From Armatimonadota bacterium (lineage in GTDB: Bacteria; Armatimonadota; Fimbriimonadia; Fimbriimonadales; Fimbriimonadaceae): 44,487 nucleotides of DNA. The stretch's first letter is position 1; every line of letters starts with the position of its first letter. The translations under genes were made by a program, and so were the position numbers. Of the stretch, positions 1-8,577 are shown in pieces. Under the pieces are notes generated by a model. That model did no database searches and was not told where the DNA came from. It was given only the letters and a program-made list of their open reading frames with translations. The stretch spans positions 1-44,487 of the forward strand of contig JAFDWT010000023.1 of the NCBI GenBank assembly GCA_018268335.1, given 5' to 3'.

Positions 1-621
1 GCCCTCGACGATTTGAAGTCCATGGTTGACGCCGCAGGTCTCTACCTCGTCGTCGGCTTCGCAGGCCGCGACCAGCAGAGCCTGTACAACGGCGCCCTGC
101 TGATGGCACCGAACACACCAGCAAGGCTCTATCGCAAGACCCACCTTCCCTACCTGGGATTTGACCGGTACAGTCGCGCTGGCGACCGACTCATGGTCTG
201 GGAGACCGACCTTGGCAAGATTGCGCCGCTGATCTGCTTCGATCTCCGCGTCCCCGAAGCAGCCCGGACACTTGCCCTGAGTGGAGCCGAACTGATCGTT
301 CTGCCCACCAACTGGCCGAACGGCGCCTCGGTGACGCCCAAGCACATCGCACCGACCAGGGCTGCCGAAAACAAGGTCTACCTGGTGACTTGCGACAGAG
401 TCGGCACCGAGAACGGCTTTACCTTCATCGGGCAAAGTGCGATCTATGACCCGTACGGCATTGAACTGGCCAAGGCTGGGGACGCTGAAGAATTGATCGT
501 GGCCGACATCGACCTCGCTGTCACCCGCAACAAGCGCAACGTGCTGATCCCAGGTGAGTACGAGATCGACCCGTTCGCAACCCGCCAACCGAATCTCTAC
601 CGGCCCCTTACTTCAAAGTAG
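1..621 (+). CDS. Carbon-nitrogen hydrolase (nitrilase superfamily), 5' truncated
   Basis: The reading frame is open to the left edge, so the N-terminus lies outside the window; the TTG at 13 is only an internal codon. Nitrilase-family enzymes hydrolyse or condense amide and nitrile bonds in the cytoplasm using a Glu-Lys-Cys triad. The Lys lies in YRKTHLP (codon 136-138) and the Cys in LICFDLRVPE (codon 235-237); the catalytic Glu would be upstream of the window. LPTNWPNG and the later AENKVYLVTCDRVG segment also fit the family, as does the final block where the chain normally returns to the alpha-beta-beta-alpha sandwich. The substrate cannot be inferred. The next gene starts 32 bp downstream behind its own promoter-like sequence, so co-transcription is possible but not required. 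Confidence 0.9.
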   Translation, partial: ALDDLKSMVDAAGLYLVVGFAGRDQQSLYNGALLMAPNTPARLYRKTHLPYLGFDRYSRAGDRLMVWETDLGKIAPLICFDLRVPEAARTLALSGAELIVLPTNWPNGASVTPKHIAPTRAAENKVYLVTCDRVGTENGFTFIGQSAIYDPYGIELAKAGDAEELIVADIDLAVTRNKRNVLIPGEYEIDPFATRQPNLYRPLTSK

Positions 622-636
622 CGCCTCTGTTAATCG

Positions 637-652
637 CCTGGCATAATCCAGG
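637..652 (+). promoter_or_regulatory. -10-like hexamer inside a palindrome, 6 nt before the GH172 start
   Basis: CATAAT at 642-647 is framed by CCTGG (637-641) and CCAGG (648-652). Six bases separate the hexamer from the ATG at 654, so transcription would begin at or next to the start codon. No -35 box or Shine-Dalgarno sequence is visible. The palindrome could be an operator; this is inference. Confidence 0.4.
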
Positions 653-653
653 C

Positions 654-2603
654 ATGACCGTGTTGCCTCTGCTTGTCATCGCGATCGCTCCGCAGATCAG
701 TGTGGAGACCCTGCTACCGCAGTTGACTGACCTGCACCGCCTGTACCAGCCGCCGAAGCCGGCCTACACCTGCAGCCAGGCCAGCAGTTATGACCGGCGC
801 AGCAAGACTCCGGGCAACGCGGACTGGTTCGCCAACGGCGACGCCGGCCAGTTCCTGCGCGACGAGCAAGTGGACGGCCGAGTCGAACACGTAATGGCCG
901 ACCTCAAGGGCCCTGGAACGGTCGTCCGGGTCTGGTCAGCCAACCCGGCGGGTGTTGTCCGGTTCTATTTCGACGGCGAAAGCACGCCAAGGGTCGAGGA
1001 GAAGCTCTCCGACCTCCTAAGCGCCAAGCACAAGCCGTTTGGCTATTCCGTGGCCAAGGGTTGGGACCTCTACTTCCCGTTCCCATTCGCCAAGTCGCTC
1101 AAAATCACGGTCGACAATTCGGACGAGAACTCTCGGCACCTGTACTATCACGTCGGCTATCGCACCTACACCGATCCGGTCAACGTGCTGACCTACACGG
1201 TCGGCGACCTGGATAACGCCGGCCATGAACCTGCTGCGGCGGCGTTTGAGGGCCTCCGGCCTGTTGAGGCCAAGACGACCAACCAAAGCAAGACAATGCG
1301 GCTTAGCGCCATTGGCATGGGGAGCTTTTCGCTATCCAAGCCCGGCGTCATAGAAGAACTCAGCGTCACTGTTCCGCCTGCCTGGGCCATGGCCAAGGCG
1401 GGCCCGGCCAATGCTAGGCTTCGGGACCTGGAACTGCAGATCGACTTCGACGGTGAAAAGTGCGTCCGCGTGCCCGTCTCGGACTTCTTTGGCTGCGCCC
1501 CGGGGTTGACTCCCTATTCTACCATGGTCACCAGGGTCGAGGCCAGCGGCAAGCTGGTGTCGCATTGGAAGATGCCGTTTGCCAAGAGCGCCGTCATCCG
1601 CTTGGTGAACCACAGCGGCCACGCCGTGACCGCCAACATCAGTGCCAAGGTCAAGGCCGGCAAGGTCAGTGCACCCTTCTATCGCTTCCACGCCCAGTGG
1701 ACGGTCGACAACACCGGTACCCGCCCGTTCCGCGACCTCGTTTTCTTGGACGCCCAAGGTTCCGGCCAGTTTGTCGGCACCGGGCTGCATATCGGCAACT
1801 CGAATTCGGATTGGTGGGGCGAGGGTGACGAGAAGGTCTGGGTCGACGGCGAGTCCTTCCCCAGCACCTTCGGCACCGGCACTGAAGACTATTTCGGCTA
1901 CGCCTGGAGCAACCCTGAGGTCTTCCAGAAACCGTATCACGCCCAGCCACGGGCCGACGGGCCCGGTTGCGGTGGCCAGGTGAGCAACCTGCGCTGGCAC
2001 ATCTTCGACTCTATCCCGTTCACCAACCACCTCAAGTTCGCTCTGGAGGCCTGGCACTGGAAGGCCGACTCGGCCTGCAGCTGGGCGAGCACCAGCTACT
2101 GGTACGCCGCGCCGAAGTCGTCACAGGCCAAAGCGGTCGACACAAAACGGCTCGCACCAGTCGAGTTCGTCAAGCCCAAGCCGATCGTCGGTGCAATCGA
2201 GGGTGAGGGTTTGACCATCCTCGAAAAGACCGGAGGCAAGACCGAGAACCAGGGTGGTTTCGCCAACCTGTCTAACGGCCTGCAGCTCTGGTGGCAGGAC
2301 AGCCAGCCGGGCGCAAACCTGATTCTCAAGCTTAACGTCGCCAAGGCCGGGACTTACGAGATCGTCGGCAACTTCTGCCACGCCAAAGACTACGGCATCC
2401 ACCATATCTGGCTCGACGACATCGACTTGGGAGTCCACGACTTCTACATCTCGGGCCTAGAATGGAGAAAGCTCTCGCTGGGCAAACACCTGTTGACTAA
2501 GGGCGACCACAAGCTCCGCGTCGAAAACGCCGGCACCAACGAAAAGGCCGACCCCAAGAGCTACATGTTCGGGCTGGACTACCTACTCCTCAAAGCACAA
2601 TGA
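654..2603 (+). CDS. GH172 (DUF2961) glycoside hydrolase
   Basis: A protein of 649 residues. The DUF2961 core spans about 40-490: an early SSYDRRSKTPGNADWF stretch, then ADLKGPGTVVRVWSANPAG, RFYFDGE and, near the C-terminal half, WWGEGDEKVWVDGE and GTGTEDYFGYAW. Characterised members are inverted-fold glycosidases acting on fructose or arabinofuranose linkages. E390 and E411 are 21 residues apart, the same spacing as I recall for the catalytic Glu pair of the difructose-anhydride-hydrolysing founder, so the active site looks intact. Residues about 495-649 form an extra beta-rich domain ending in GLDYLLLKAQ, probably carbohydrate binding. A short hydrophobic N-terminus (1-15) may be a weak signal peptide. 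The stop overlaps the next start by 4 bp (ATGA, 2600-2603), implying translational coupling. The exact sugar is unknown. Confidence 0.88.
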   Translation: MTVLPLLVIAIAPQISVETLLPQLTDLHRLYQPPKPAYTCSQASSYDRRSKTPGNADWFANGDAGQFLRDEQVDGRVEHVMADLKGPGTVVRVWSANPAGVVRFYFDGESTPRVEEKLSDLLSAKHKPFGYSVAKGWDLYFPFPFAKSLKITVDNSDENSRHLYYHVGYRTYTDPVNVLTYTVGDLDNAGHEPAAAAFEGLRPVEAKTTNQSKTMRLSAIGMGSFSLSKPGVIEELSVTVPPAWAMAKAGPANARLRDLELQIDFDGEKCVRVPVSDFFGCAPGLTPYSTMVTRVEASGKLVSHWKMPFAKSAVIRLVNHSGHAVTANISAKVKAGKVSAPFYRFHAQWTVDNTGTRPFRDLVFLDAQGSGQFVGTGLHIGNSNSDWWGEGDEKVWVDGESFPSTFGTGTEDYFGYAWSNPEVFQKPYHAQPRADGPGCGGQVSNLRWHIFDSIPFTNHLKFALEAWHWKADSACSWASTSYWYAAPKSSQAKAVDTKRLAPVEFVKPKPIVGAIEGEGLTILEKTGGKTENQGGFANLSNGLQLWWQDSQPGANLILKLNVAKAGTYEIVGNFCHAKDYGIHHIWLDDIDLGVHDFYISGLEWRKLSLGKHLLTKGDHKLRVENAGTNEKADPKSYMFGLDYLLLKAQ

Positions 2604-3172
2604 GCACACAAGCCGAAATCGAAGCCCTGGAAGCGCAAATCCAGGAATTGAAGGGCCGGCTGTCCAAGGCTCTGGCCGAGCGTGAAGTGGAGCCGGTCGC
2701 CGACTACGAGTTTCTCACGGAGAATGGAGCCGTCAGGCTATCTGAACTGTTCGGCGAACACGACGACCTGCTTGTTGTCCACAACATGGGCCAGTCTTGC
2801 TCCTATTGCACGCTGTGGGCCGACGGCTTCATCGGTCTCTATCCACAGATCAAGGCCCGTTGCGCGTTCGTGTTGGTGTCGCCGGACGTGCCATCCGTCC
2901 AGGCCAAAATCAAAGCCGAGCGCAGTTGGCCGTTCCCCATGGTCAGCGACAAAGAAAAGGTCTTCACAACGCAAATGGGCTACCTGAAGGACGGCAACAG
3001 CTTCTGGCCCGGCGTGTCGGCGTTCCACAAACAGGCAGATGGCAGCATGGTCCGGACAAACCAGGCCGTATTCGGCCCCGGCGACGACTATTGCGCTGTC
3101 TGGCCGTTTTTGGACCTCCTGAAAGACCAAGCCGACGGTTGGGAGCCGAGCAACGCTAATAGGTTGTTCTGA
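2600..3172 (+). CDS. DUF899 thioredoxin-like protein
   Basis: A protein of 190 residues. Residues 4-29 form a Glu/Leu-rich coiled coil, followed by a thioredoxin-fold domain. VVHNMGQSCSYCTLWADG places C67 and C70 in a CxxC at the position of a redox-active pair. DUF899 proteins are predicted dithiol-disulfide oxidoreductases of the AhpC/thioredoxin superfamily, with few experimental data. The late segment FGPGDDYCAVWPFLDLL is also characteristic of DUF899. There is no signal peptide, so it is probably cytoplasmic. It is translationally coupled to the GH172 gene by a 4-bp overlap, although no functional link between the two is obvious. Confidence 0.85.
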   Translation: MSTQAEIEALEAQIQELKGRLSKALAEREVEPVADYEFLTENGAVRLSELFGEHDDLLVVHNMGQSCSYCTLWADGFIGLYPQIKARCAFVLVSPDVPSVQAKIKAERSWPFPMVSDKEKVFTTQMGYLKDGNSFWPGVSAFHKQADGSMVRTNQAVFGPGDDYCAVWPFLDLLKDQADGWEPSNANRLF

Positions 3173-3250
3173 ACCTGTCTTCCGACTGCACGAGGGGTGC
3201 TAGTTTCCTGTAAGATAGCTCTTGTCCTTTTGGGGGCGAGCACGGGCAAC

Positions 3251-4522
3251 ATGAGCACAGTCGGACCTGACAACTACAACTGGGGCGCGGCAAAGCGCTT
3301 CCGCCTGATCATCCGCGAACAAGGACAGTCGCGCGAGATGGGCGGTAATGAGATGTCGCTGGCGGTCGGCATCGTCGACAACATCATGATGCAGGCGCTG
3401 GACACCAAGGCCAGCGACATCCACCTGCAGCCCGAGCGCGACCAGTTGCGCATCCGGTTCCGCCAAGACGGCGTCCTCCATGACAACGGCCAGCTCCCGC
3501 CGGAGCAAGCCGCCAACGTGCTGGCCCGCCTAAAGCTCTCGGCTGGCATGAGGATCGACGAGCAGCGCGAACCCCAAGACGGTCGCATCGACATGGAGTA
3601 CGACGGCCGCCGCCTCGCCGCCCGCGCCTCCTGCGTGCCCACCCTGAACGGCGAGAAGTTCGTCATGCGCCTTCTCGACCCGTCGGCGATGAAAGTCGAT
3701 CTTGAAACACTCGGCATGCCTGCCGATGTCAAGGACCTGTGGGTCAAGGCGGTCCAGGTCCCCTACGGCCTCATCCTCGTCACCGGCCCGACTGGCTCTG
3801 GTAAGACGTCCACCCTCTATGCCAGCCTCAACCAGCTGGATTCCAAAAGACGCAACATCGTCACCGTCGAAGACCCGGTCGAGTACGAGTTCGACCACAA
3901 CATCGCCCAGGTGCAAGTCACCGAAAAGGTCGGCTTCCCACGGGTCATGCGTTCCTTCCTCCGCCAAGACCCTGACGTCATGATGGTCGGCGAAATCCGC
4001 GACCCCGAGTCACTGGCCATCGCCATCCAGGCCGGCCTGACCGGTCACTTGGTGCTCAGCACTCTGCACACCAACAACGCCATCGAGTCCATCGGCCGCA
4101 TGGTCGACATGGGCGGTGAGTCGTACTTGATCTCGGGCGTCCTTGTGGCGATCATGGCGCAACGCCTGGTCCGTCGCAACTGCCCCAAATGCGCCGAGCC
4201 GTTCCCCTACGCCCGCGAGGACCTGGAACAGCTCGGCATCGGCGCCAATGACATGGCCGGAGCCAAGCTGATGAAGGGCAAGGGCTGTCCCGAGTGCCGC
4301 GGAACGGGATTCAAGGGTCGTATCGGCGTTTACGAGCTGATCATGGGCAACCGCGATCTCAAACAGGCCATCTGGAAGGAACAGGGATACACCGAACTCC
4401 TCGAAGTTGCCCGCAAGCAAGGATTCCGGTCCATGTTGGAAGACGGCAAGGCCAAGGTACTCGCCGGTATCACCACGCCGGACGAGGTCATGAAGGCCGT
4501 TCTCACCCAAGCCGTGGATTAG
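3251..4522 (+). CDS. GspE/PilB-family secretion ATPase, short form
   Basis: A hexameric ATPase family that powers pseudopilin or type IV pilin assembly at the inner membrane. The Walker A motif is GPTGSGKT (179-186), followed by the Asp box VEDPVEYEF and the Walker B region DPDVMMVGEIRD (240-251). The His box TGHLVLSTLHTNN comes next, then a zinc site made by C311, C314, C346 and C349 (CPKC and CPEC). The zinc site and the C-terminal GRIGVYELI segment favour GspE/PilB over the retraction ATPase PilT. At 423 residues it lacks most of the N1 domain that normally links GspE/PilB to the membrane partner; only the N2 domain (SDIHLQPERDQLRIRFRQDG) remains. I chose ATG 3251; a GTG at 3197 would add 18 residues without family similarity. 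A TAAGAT hexamer lies at 3211-3216. Confidence 0.9.
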   Translation: MSTVGPDNYNWGAAKRFRLIIREQGQSREMGGNEMSLAVGIVDNIMMQALDTKASDIHLQPERDQLRIRFRQDGVLHDNGQLPPEQAANVLARLKLSAGMRIDEQREPQDGRIDMEYDGRRLAARASCVPTLNGEKFVMRLLDPSAMKVDLETLGMPADVKDLWVKAVQVPYGLILVTGPTGSGKTSTLYASLNQLDSKRRNIVTVEDPVEYEFDHNIAQVQVTEKVGFPRVMRSFLRQDPDVMMVGEIRDPESLAIAIQAGLTGHLVLSTLHTNNAIESIGRMVDMGGESYLISGVLVAIMAQRLVRRNCPKCAEPFPYAREDLEQLGIGANDMAGAKLMKGKGCPECRGTGFKGRIGVYELIMGNRDLKQAIWKEQGYTELLEVARKQGFRSMLEDGKAKVLAGITTPDEVMKAVLTQAVD

Positions 4523-4560
4523 TTTCCGACGATCTTGGTCGTAATCGCGACAAAGCGAAG

Positions 4561-4566
4561 TAGAGT
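4561..4566 (+). promoter_or_regulatory. TAGAGT -10-like hexamer, leaderless spacing
   Basis: TAGAGT is followed by exactly 6 nt and then ATG 4573. There is no Shine-Dalgarno sequence and no well-spaced -35 (the nearest candidate, TTGGTC at 4535-4540, is 20 bp away). It fits the window-wide pattern of probable leaderless starts. Confidence 0.45.
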
Positions 4567-4572
4567 ACTGAG

Positions 4573-5865
4573 ATGGCTACTTCGCTGCAGCGGACTGTTT
4601 TGGTCGGCCTGGGCGTGATCGCCCTTGTCTGGTCGGGCGTCCGTGGCAGCGAGGCCCTAACCGCCTATGCCAAAGACAGGCGCGAAGTCGCTGACCCTGT
4701 GACCCGTCTTCCAGCATTGAGGAAGTCGCTGGCCGGGTTCGGGCTGGTCGACGGCCCGGTCGCCGATAAGCCACGGCCTCTGGGCGACGCCACATTCGTC
4801 CTTGCCAAAGTCAAAGAACTCCTTTCCAAGGACAAGCAGCTGGCCGTTATTGCCAACGGCCTGGTGGATGCGTCTGCGCTCAAAGACGCCAAAGGCGCCC
4901 CGCAACTGCGCGCTTTGATCGACGAACTGCTGGCGGCCAAGAGCTACCTACCGTATGAGGCCCTGGACGACCACAGCTTGTTCACGACCATCGTGCGCTC
5001 GGCCGAGCGGATTTCGATCCGCGTCGCCTGCATCGACGCTACCGACGACATCAAGAACGGCCAGATCGACAAAGGACTGGCCAAGCTGACGAAGACCGCG
5101 GTCCTAGTCTCCTACTTGGCCGACCACACCGACCCCAGCGGAGTCATCGCCTGGTACGCCGGTACAAGAATGGTCACGACCGGCCTGCTAGTGGCCGCCG
5201 GACGGCCAGACATCCGGCCCGAGCAATTGGAGAACGCCAGCAAGTGCCTGGACGTCCTCATGAAGTCGCCACAGATGGACAGGTTCTGCGCCCGCATGAT
5301 GAACGAGCTTGTCTTGGCCTGCCGCAATGTCGACAAAATGACCGATGACGACCTGGCGAACCTGAACATGAACAACCGGAACACCCATCCACCCAAGACC
5401 GACAAGCGGTCTAGGGAAGCGATGGAGTCTGGGTTGCTCGCCTATTGGGACGCGAACATGCCCGTCGCCGTCAACAAGTCAGCGACGGCATTGGACCGCG
5501 GCCTTCAAATCGACACCAGCCTGCTGCCCCTGCAGCAAGAAGACCACGTCGACAAGTACATGCTGCGCACGATTACGCCGACGGTTTTTCAGATTGGCCA
5601 AACCATAACGCGGGGCACGCAGTTGACCGTCGGCTGCCGGACATTGCTAACGGCGGCAAAAGCTCGGCTGGCTACCGGCAACTATCCGCATAAGCTACCG
5701 ACCGAAGCGCTGAACATGGTCGTGGACGGCTGTTCGTATCCAATCGAATACGTTTACGACTCTGTGCACCCCGCTGCCGTCCTGGCCAAGGAAAAGATGA
5801 CCGACTACGATATCACCCGGCATGTTTCGGTCGAGCCAGCCAACGGCGTCTACATCAACCTTTGA
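4573..5865 (+). CDS. Exported or membrane-anchored protein of unknown function
   Basis: A protein of 430 residues with an N-terminal hydrophobic helix (about 8-24) that could be a signal anchor or signal peptide. The rest is mostly helical and rich in Lys, Asp and Ala. The segment around 350-380 (LLTAAKARLATGNYPHKLP) resembles the small-residue helix followed by G-x-YP found in several poorly described exported proteins of Planctomycetota and Armatimonadota. I recognise no catalytic motif. Its stop overlaps the end of the convergent dtd gene by 11 bp (5855-5865). The gene follows the secretion ATPase by 50 bp, but its own -10-like hexamer suggests independent transcription. Confidence 0.75.
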   Translation: MATSLQRTVLVGLGVIALVWSGVRGSEALTAYAKDRREVADPVTRLPALRKSLAGFGLVDGPVADKPRPLGDATFVLAKVKELLSKDKQLAVIANGLVDASALKDAKGAPQLRALIDELLAAKSYLPYEALDDHSLFTTIVRSAERISIRVACIDATDDIKNGQIDKGLAKLTKTAVLVSYLADHTDPSGVIAWYAGTRMVTTGLLVAAGRPDIRPEQLENASKCLDVLMKSPQMDRFCARMMNELVLACRNVDKMTDDDLANLNMNNRNTHPPKTDKRSREAMESGLLAYWDANMPVAVNKSATALDRGLQIDTSLLPLQQEDHVDKYMLRTITPTVFQIGQTITRGTQLTVGCRTLLTAAKARLATGNYPHKLPTEALNMVVDGCSYPIEYVYDSVHPAAVLAKEKMTDYDITRHVSVEPANGVYINL

Positions 5866-6319
5866 GCTTGTGGGTGTCGATCAGGATAGTCACCGGCCCG
5901 TCGTTCAGCATCTCAACCTGCATGTCGGCTCCAAAGACGCCGCCGGCGACTTCGCCCTGCAACCTCTGTAATTCGGACAGAAACACCTCGTAGAGCCGTT
6001 CCCCGTCGGCGTATCCGGCCGCCTTGGTGAAGCTCGGTCGCCGAGACGACCAAGCATCGCCGTATAGGGTGAAATTACTTACGGCGAGAATCCGTGGCCC
6101 GTTCGCGACCTGCAAATCACCAAGTGACAAGTTCATCTTGCCAGTGGCGTCATTGAAAATACGCAGGCCGACCACCCGGTCGGCGAGCTTCTTCGCGTCC
6201 TCATCGGTCGAATCTTGCCCAGCGCCGACAAGCACCATCAGCCCCTGACCGATGGTGCCGCGCACTTCCCCATCCACCGACACGCGGGCCCAAGAAACGC
6301 GCTGGACGACCGCCCTCAC
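5855..6319 (-). CDS. dtd: D-aminoacyl-tRNA deacylase
   Basis: A protein of 154 residues. Dtd is a cytoplasmic homodimer that cleaves D-amino acids (and glycine mischarged on tRNA-Ala) from tRNA. Family signatures are present in order: the N-terminal RAVVQRVSWARVSVDGE, the SNFTLYGD segment followed by RRPSF, and NDGPVTILID near the C-terminus with the Gly-cisPro pair that enforces chirality. The start is GTG at 6319. It overlaps the relA stop as GTGA (6316-6319), so translation is very likely coupled to relA. A longer frame upstream is only relA sequence read out of frame. Confidence 0.93.
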   Translation of the reverse strand: MRAVVQRVSWARVSVDGEVRGTIGQGLMVLVGAGQDSTDEDAKKLADRVVGLRIFNDATGKMNLSLGDLQVANGPRILAVSNFTLYGDAWSSRRPSFTKAAGYADGERLYEVFLSELQRLQGEVAGGVFGADMQVEMLNDGPVTILIDTHKLKG

Positions 6320-8526
6320 CGCCCGCGCCCCATCACCCGCAGGATCGAAATGACGTCGCTGTAGTTGCTGATCTTCGCCATCAGGTCGCGCAGGTGCTGG
6401 GTGTCGCGCACGTCGATGGTCACGTCGATTTCTGCCGTGTGGTTCGGCATGGTCTGGATGCGGGCGGCGCTGACGTTGGTCTTGCTTTCGCCAAAGATCG
6501 TCGAGATGTCCATCAACAGCCCTTGCCGGTCGCCGCAAATGATCTTGAGATTGATTGGATAGAGGTTGCCGTCCGATGGCCAGCGGATCGGGATGATGCG
6601 CTCGGCCTCAGTCTCCTCCAGCTTGTTGATGTTGGGGCAGAGCTTGCGGTGGATGACAATGCCGCGGCCCCTGGTGACATAGCCGACGACCTCTTCGCCT
6701 GGCACCGGCTGGCAACACTTGGCCCGTTTAAGCTCGACGTCGTCGACGCCCGAGGTGATGACCGTCGGCTCGACAGACCGCCGCGTCTTGAAGACCGGGT
6801 GTTCCTGCGGCTCCTTGACCGCGATCTTCAGCCGGTCGATGACCGCTTGCACGCTCGTCAGCCCCTCACCGACACGGGCAAAGACGTCGCTGGCGTTGTC
6901 ACAGTTGGCCGTGTGCTTGGCGACCTCGGCCATCTTGTCATCACCGAGGTAGAGGCGAGGATCGAGACCCTGTGACCGGAGTTCCTTCTCAACCGCCGTC
7001 CGCCCTCTGTTCGCGCTAACGTCCTTGTTCTGCTTGCGGAAGTACGAGCGCAGCTTGGTCTTGGTGTGCGGGCTCTTGGCGTGCTCCAGCCAGTCCAGGC
7101 TGGGCTTGGCGTCTTTGCGCGTGACCAGTTCCACCACGTCGCCGTTCTTGATCTCTGTGCCCAGCGGCACCATCGTGCCGTTGATCTTGGAGCCAATGAG
7201 GGTCAGACCAAGGTTGGAGTGGACGCGGAAGGCAAAATCGATCGGCGTCGATCCGCGAGGCAAGTCGAGCACATCGCCTTTGGGTGTGAACGCAAAGACT
7301 TGCTCACTAAAAAGATCGGTGCTGACGCTGCGGAGGAAGTCGCTGGACGTCCGGTTGTCGCTGCTCCAGTCGAACAGCTGCCGCCGCAACGCCCCGAACT
7401 TGTCGTCGGTCGTCGCCTGGGTCTTCCCTTCCTTATAGCTCCAGTGCGCAGCGACGCCATATTCGGCGACCTCATGCATGTGCTTGGTGCGAATCTGGAT
7501 TTCCAGCGGCCCTTTTCCTGGGCCAAGCACTTTGGTGTGCAGCGACTGGTACCCGTTCGGCTTCGGGCTGGCGATGTAGTCGTAAAAGAGGCCCGGCATC
7601 GGCAGCCACAGCTCGTGGACGACGCCGAGGGCCAAGTAGCACTGGTAGGTCTCCTCAACGATGATCCGCAAGGCGATGATGTCGTAGATCTCCTCGAACG
7701 GAATCCCCTGCTGGACCATCTTGTTATAGATACTGAAGAGGTGCTTGGGGCGACCGTAGATCTTTGCCGACTGCAGTCCGCGTTCGTCCAGGTGAGCCCG
7801 CAGCGACTTGCGCGCCTCGTCGAGTTGTTCTTCCCTCTCGGCTCTGGTTTGCGCCACCAGTTCACTTATCCGGTGGAACTCGTCGGGGTGCAGAGTCTTG
7901 AACGACAGGTCTTCCAACTGCCACTTGACCTGCCAGATACCAAGACGCGCCGCAAGCGGCGCGTAAATGTCGAGAGTCTCATTGGCGATGCGAGTCTGCT
8001 TCTCCGGTGCCAGCGCGGAGAGGGTACGCATGTTATGCAGCCGGTCCGCCAGCTTGATGACCATGACCCGGAAGTCGTTGGCCATCGCCAGCAGCATCTT
8101 GCGCAGGGTCTCGGCGGCGCGGGCGGTTTCGGCGGCACGGCGCTGGCGAGCGTCGGCTTCCGGCTGGATGTTGAGCTGGAGCTTAGTGACGCCCTCGACC
8201 ATCTCCAGTACCGGCTGGCCGAACTGGGAGGCGATCTTCTCGGGCGTGATCTCCGTGTCTTCCAGCACGTCGTGCAGGATCGCCGCCACGACGGAGTCCA
8301 CGTCCATGCCCAGCTCGGCGACAATCTCGGCGACCTCGATGGGATGGAGGATGTACGGCTCGCCGCTCTTGCGCAGCTGGCCTTCATGGGCAGCGTCCGC
8401 AAAGGCGACGGCGGCTCGCACCACGTCTTCCGGCGCGTCGGGACGGAACTGTTTGAGCTTGGCCAATAGCTGCGCCAGCCCGGCTTGGACGGGATCGTGG
8501 CTAGAGCTAGTGGCAGGCGTGGCCAT
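6316..8526 (-). CDS. relA: Bifunctional (p)ppGpp synthetase/hydrolase (Rel family)
   Basis: A protein of 736 residues, the full length of long RSH enzymes. The N-terminal HD hydrolase domain contains HDVLEDT (H85, D86, E89, D90) and KLADRLHNMRT, so hydrolase activity looks intact. The synthetase domain contains the conserved YDIIALRIIV, NGYQSLHT and IQIRTKHMHEVAEYG segments. A TGS domain follows (FTPKGDVLDLPRGSTPIDFA, about 410-460), then a Cys-containing RAKCCQPVPG block and a C-terminal ACT domain (about 660-736). The enzyme makes and degrades the starvation alarmone and is normally ribosome associated. It sits between kdsB upstream and dtd downstream on the same strand; relA-dtd linkage is common in bacteria. 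ATG 8526 lies 36 nt downstream of a TATAAT hexamer. Confidence 0.96.
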   Translation of the reverse strand: MATPATSSSHDPVQAGLAQLLAKLKQFRPDAPEDVVRAAVAFADAAHEGQLRKSGEPYILHPIEVAEIVAELGMDVDSVVAAILHDVLEDTEITPEKIASQFGQPVLEMVEGVTKLQLNIQPEADARQRRAAETARAAETLRKMLLAMANDFRVMVIKLADRLHNMRTLSALAPEKQTRIANETLDIYAPLAARLGIWQVKWQLEDLSFKTLHPDEFHRISELVAQTRAEREEQLDEARKSLRAHLDERGLQSAKIYGRPKHLFSIYNKMVQQGIPFEEIYDIIALRIIVEETYQCYLALGVVHELWLPMPGLFYDYIASPKPNGYQSLHTKVLGPGKGPLEIQIRTKHMHEVAEYGVAAHWSYKEGKTQATTDDKFGALRRQLFDWSSDNRTSSDFLRSVSTDLFSEQVFAFTPKGDVLDLPRGSTPIDFAFRVHSNLGLTLIGSKINGTMVPLGTEIKNGDVVELVTRKDAKPSLDWLEHAKSPHTKTKLRSYFRKQNKDVSANRGRTAVEKELRSQGLDPRLYLGDDKMAEVAKHTANCDNASDVFARVGEGLTSVQAVIDRLKIAVKEPQEHPVFKTRRSVEPTVITSGVDDVELKRAKCCQPVPGEEVVGYVTRGRGIVIHRKLCPNINKLEETEAERIIPIRWPSDGNLYPINLKIICGDRQGLLMDISTIFGESKTNVSAARIQTMPNHTAEIDVTIDVRDTQHLRDLMAKISNYSDVISILRVMGRGR

Positions 8527-8562
8527 CGGTGACCTTAAGCCTTCGCCGTTGAAGGGTCAACT

Positions 8563-8568
8563 ATTATA
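8563..8568 (-). promoter_or_regulatory. Consensus TATAAT -10 box upstream of relA
   Basis: The complement of ATTATA at 8563-8568 reads TATAAT, in the 51-bp gap between kdsB and relA. It gives a leader of about 30 nt. The -35 region is poor. It would allow relA-dtd expression independent of kdsB. Confidence 0.5.
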
Positions 8569-8577
8569 GTCGTTTCA

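Noticed and set aside
3251-4522. Reading the ATPase as PilT (retraction)
   Set aside because: The zinc-binding CPKC/CPEC pair and the C-terminal family segment match GspE/PilB; PilT lacks them.
6320-6538. Longer dtd frame starting inside relA
   Set aside because: The upstream part is Arg/Pro/His-rich out-of-frame relA sequence; the GTG at 6319 gives a normal Dtd.
7066-8469. Plus-strand frame of 467 codons opposite relA
   Set aside because: Antisense to a fully conserved Rel protein; no recognisable motif and no ribosome site.
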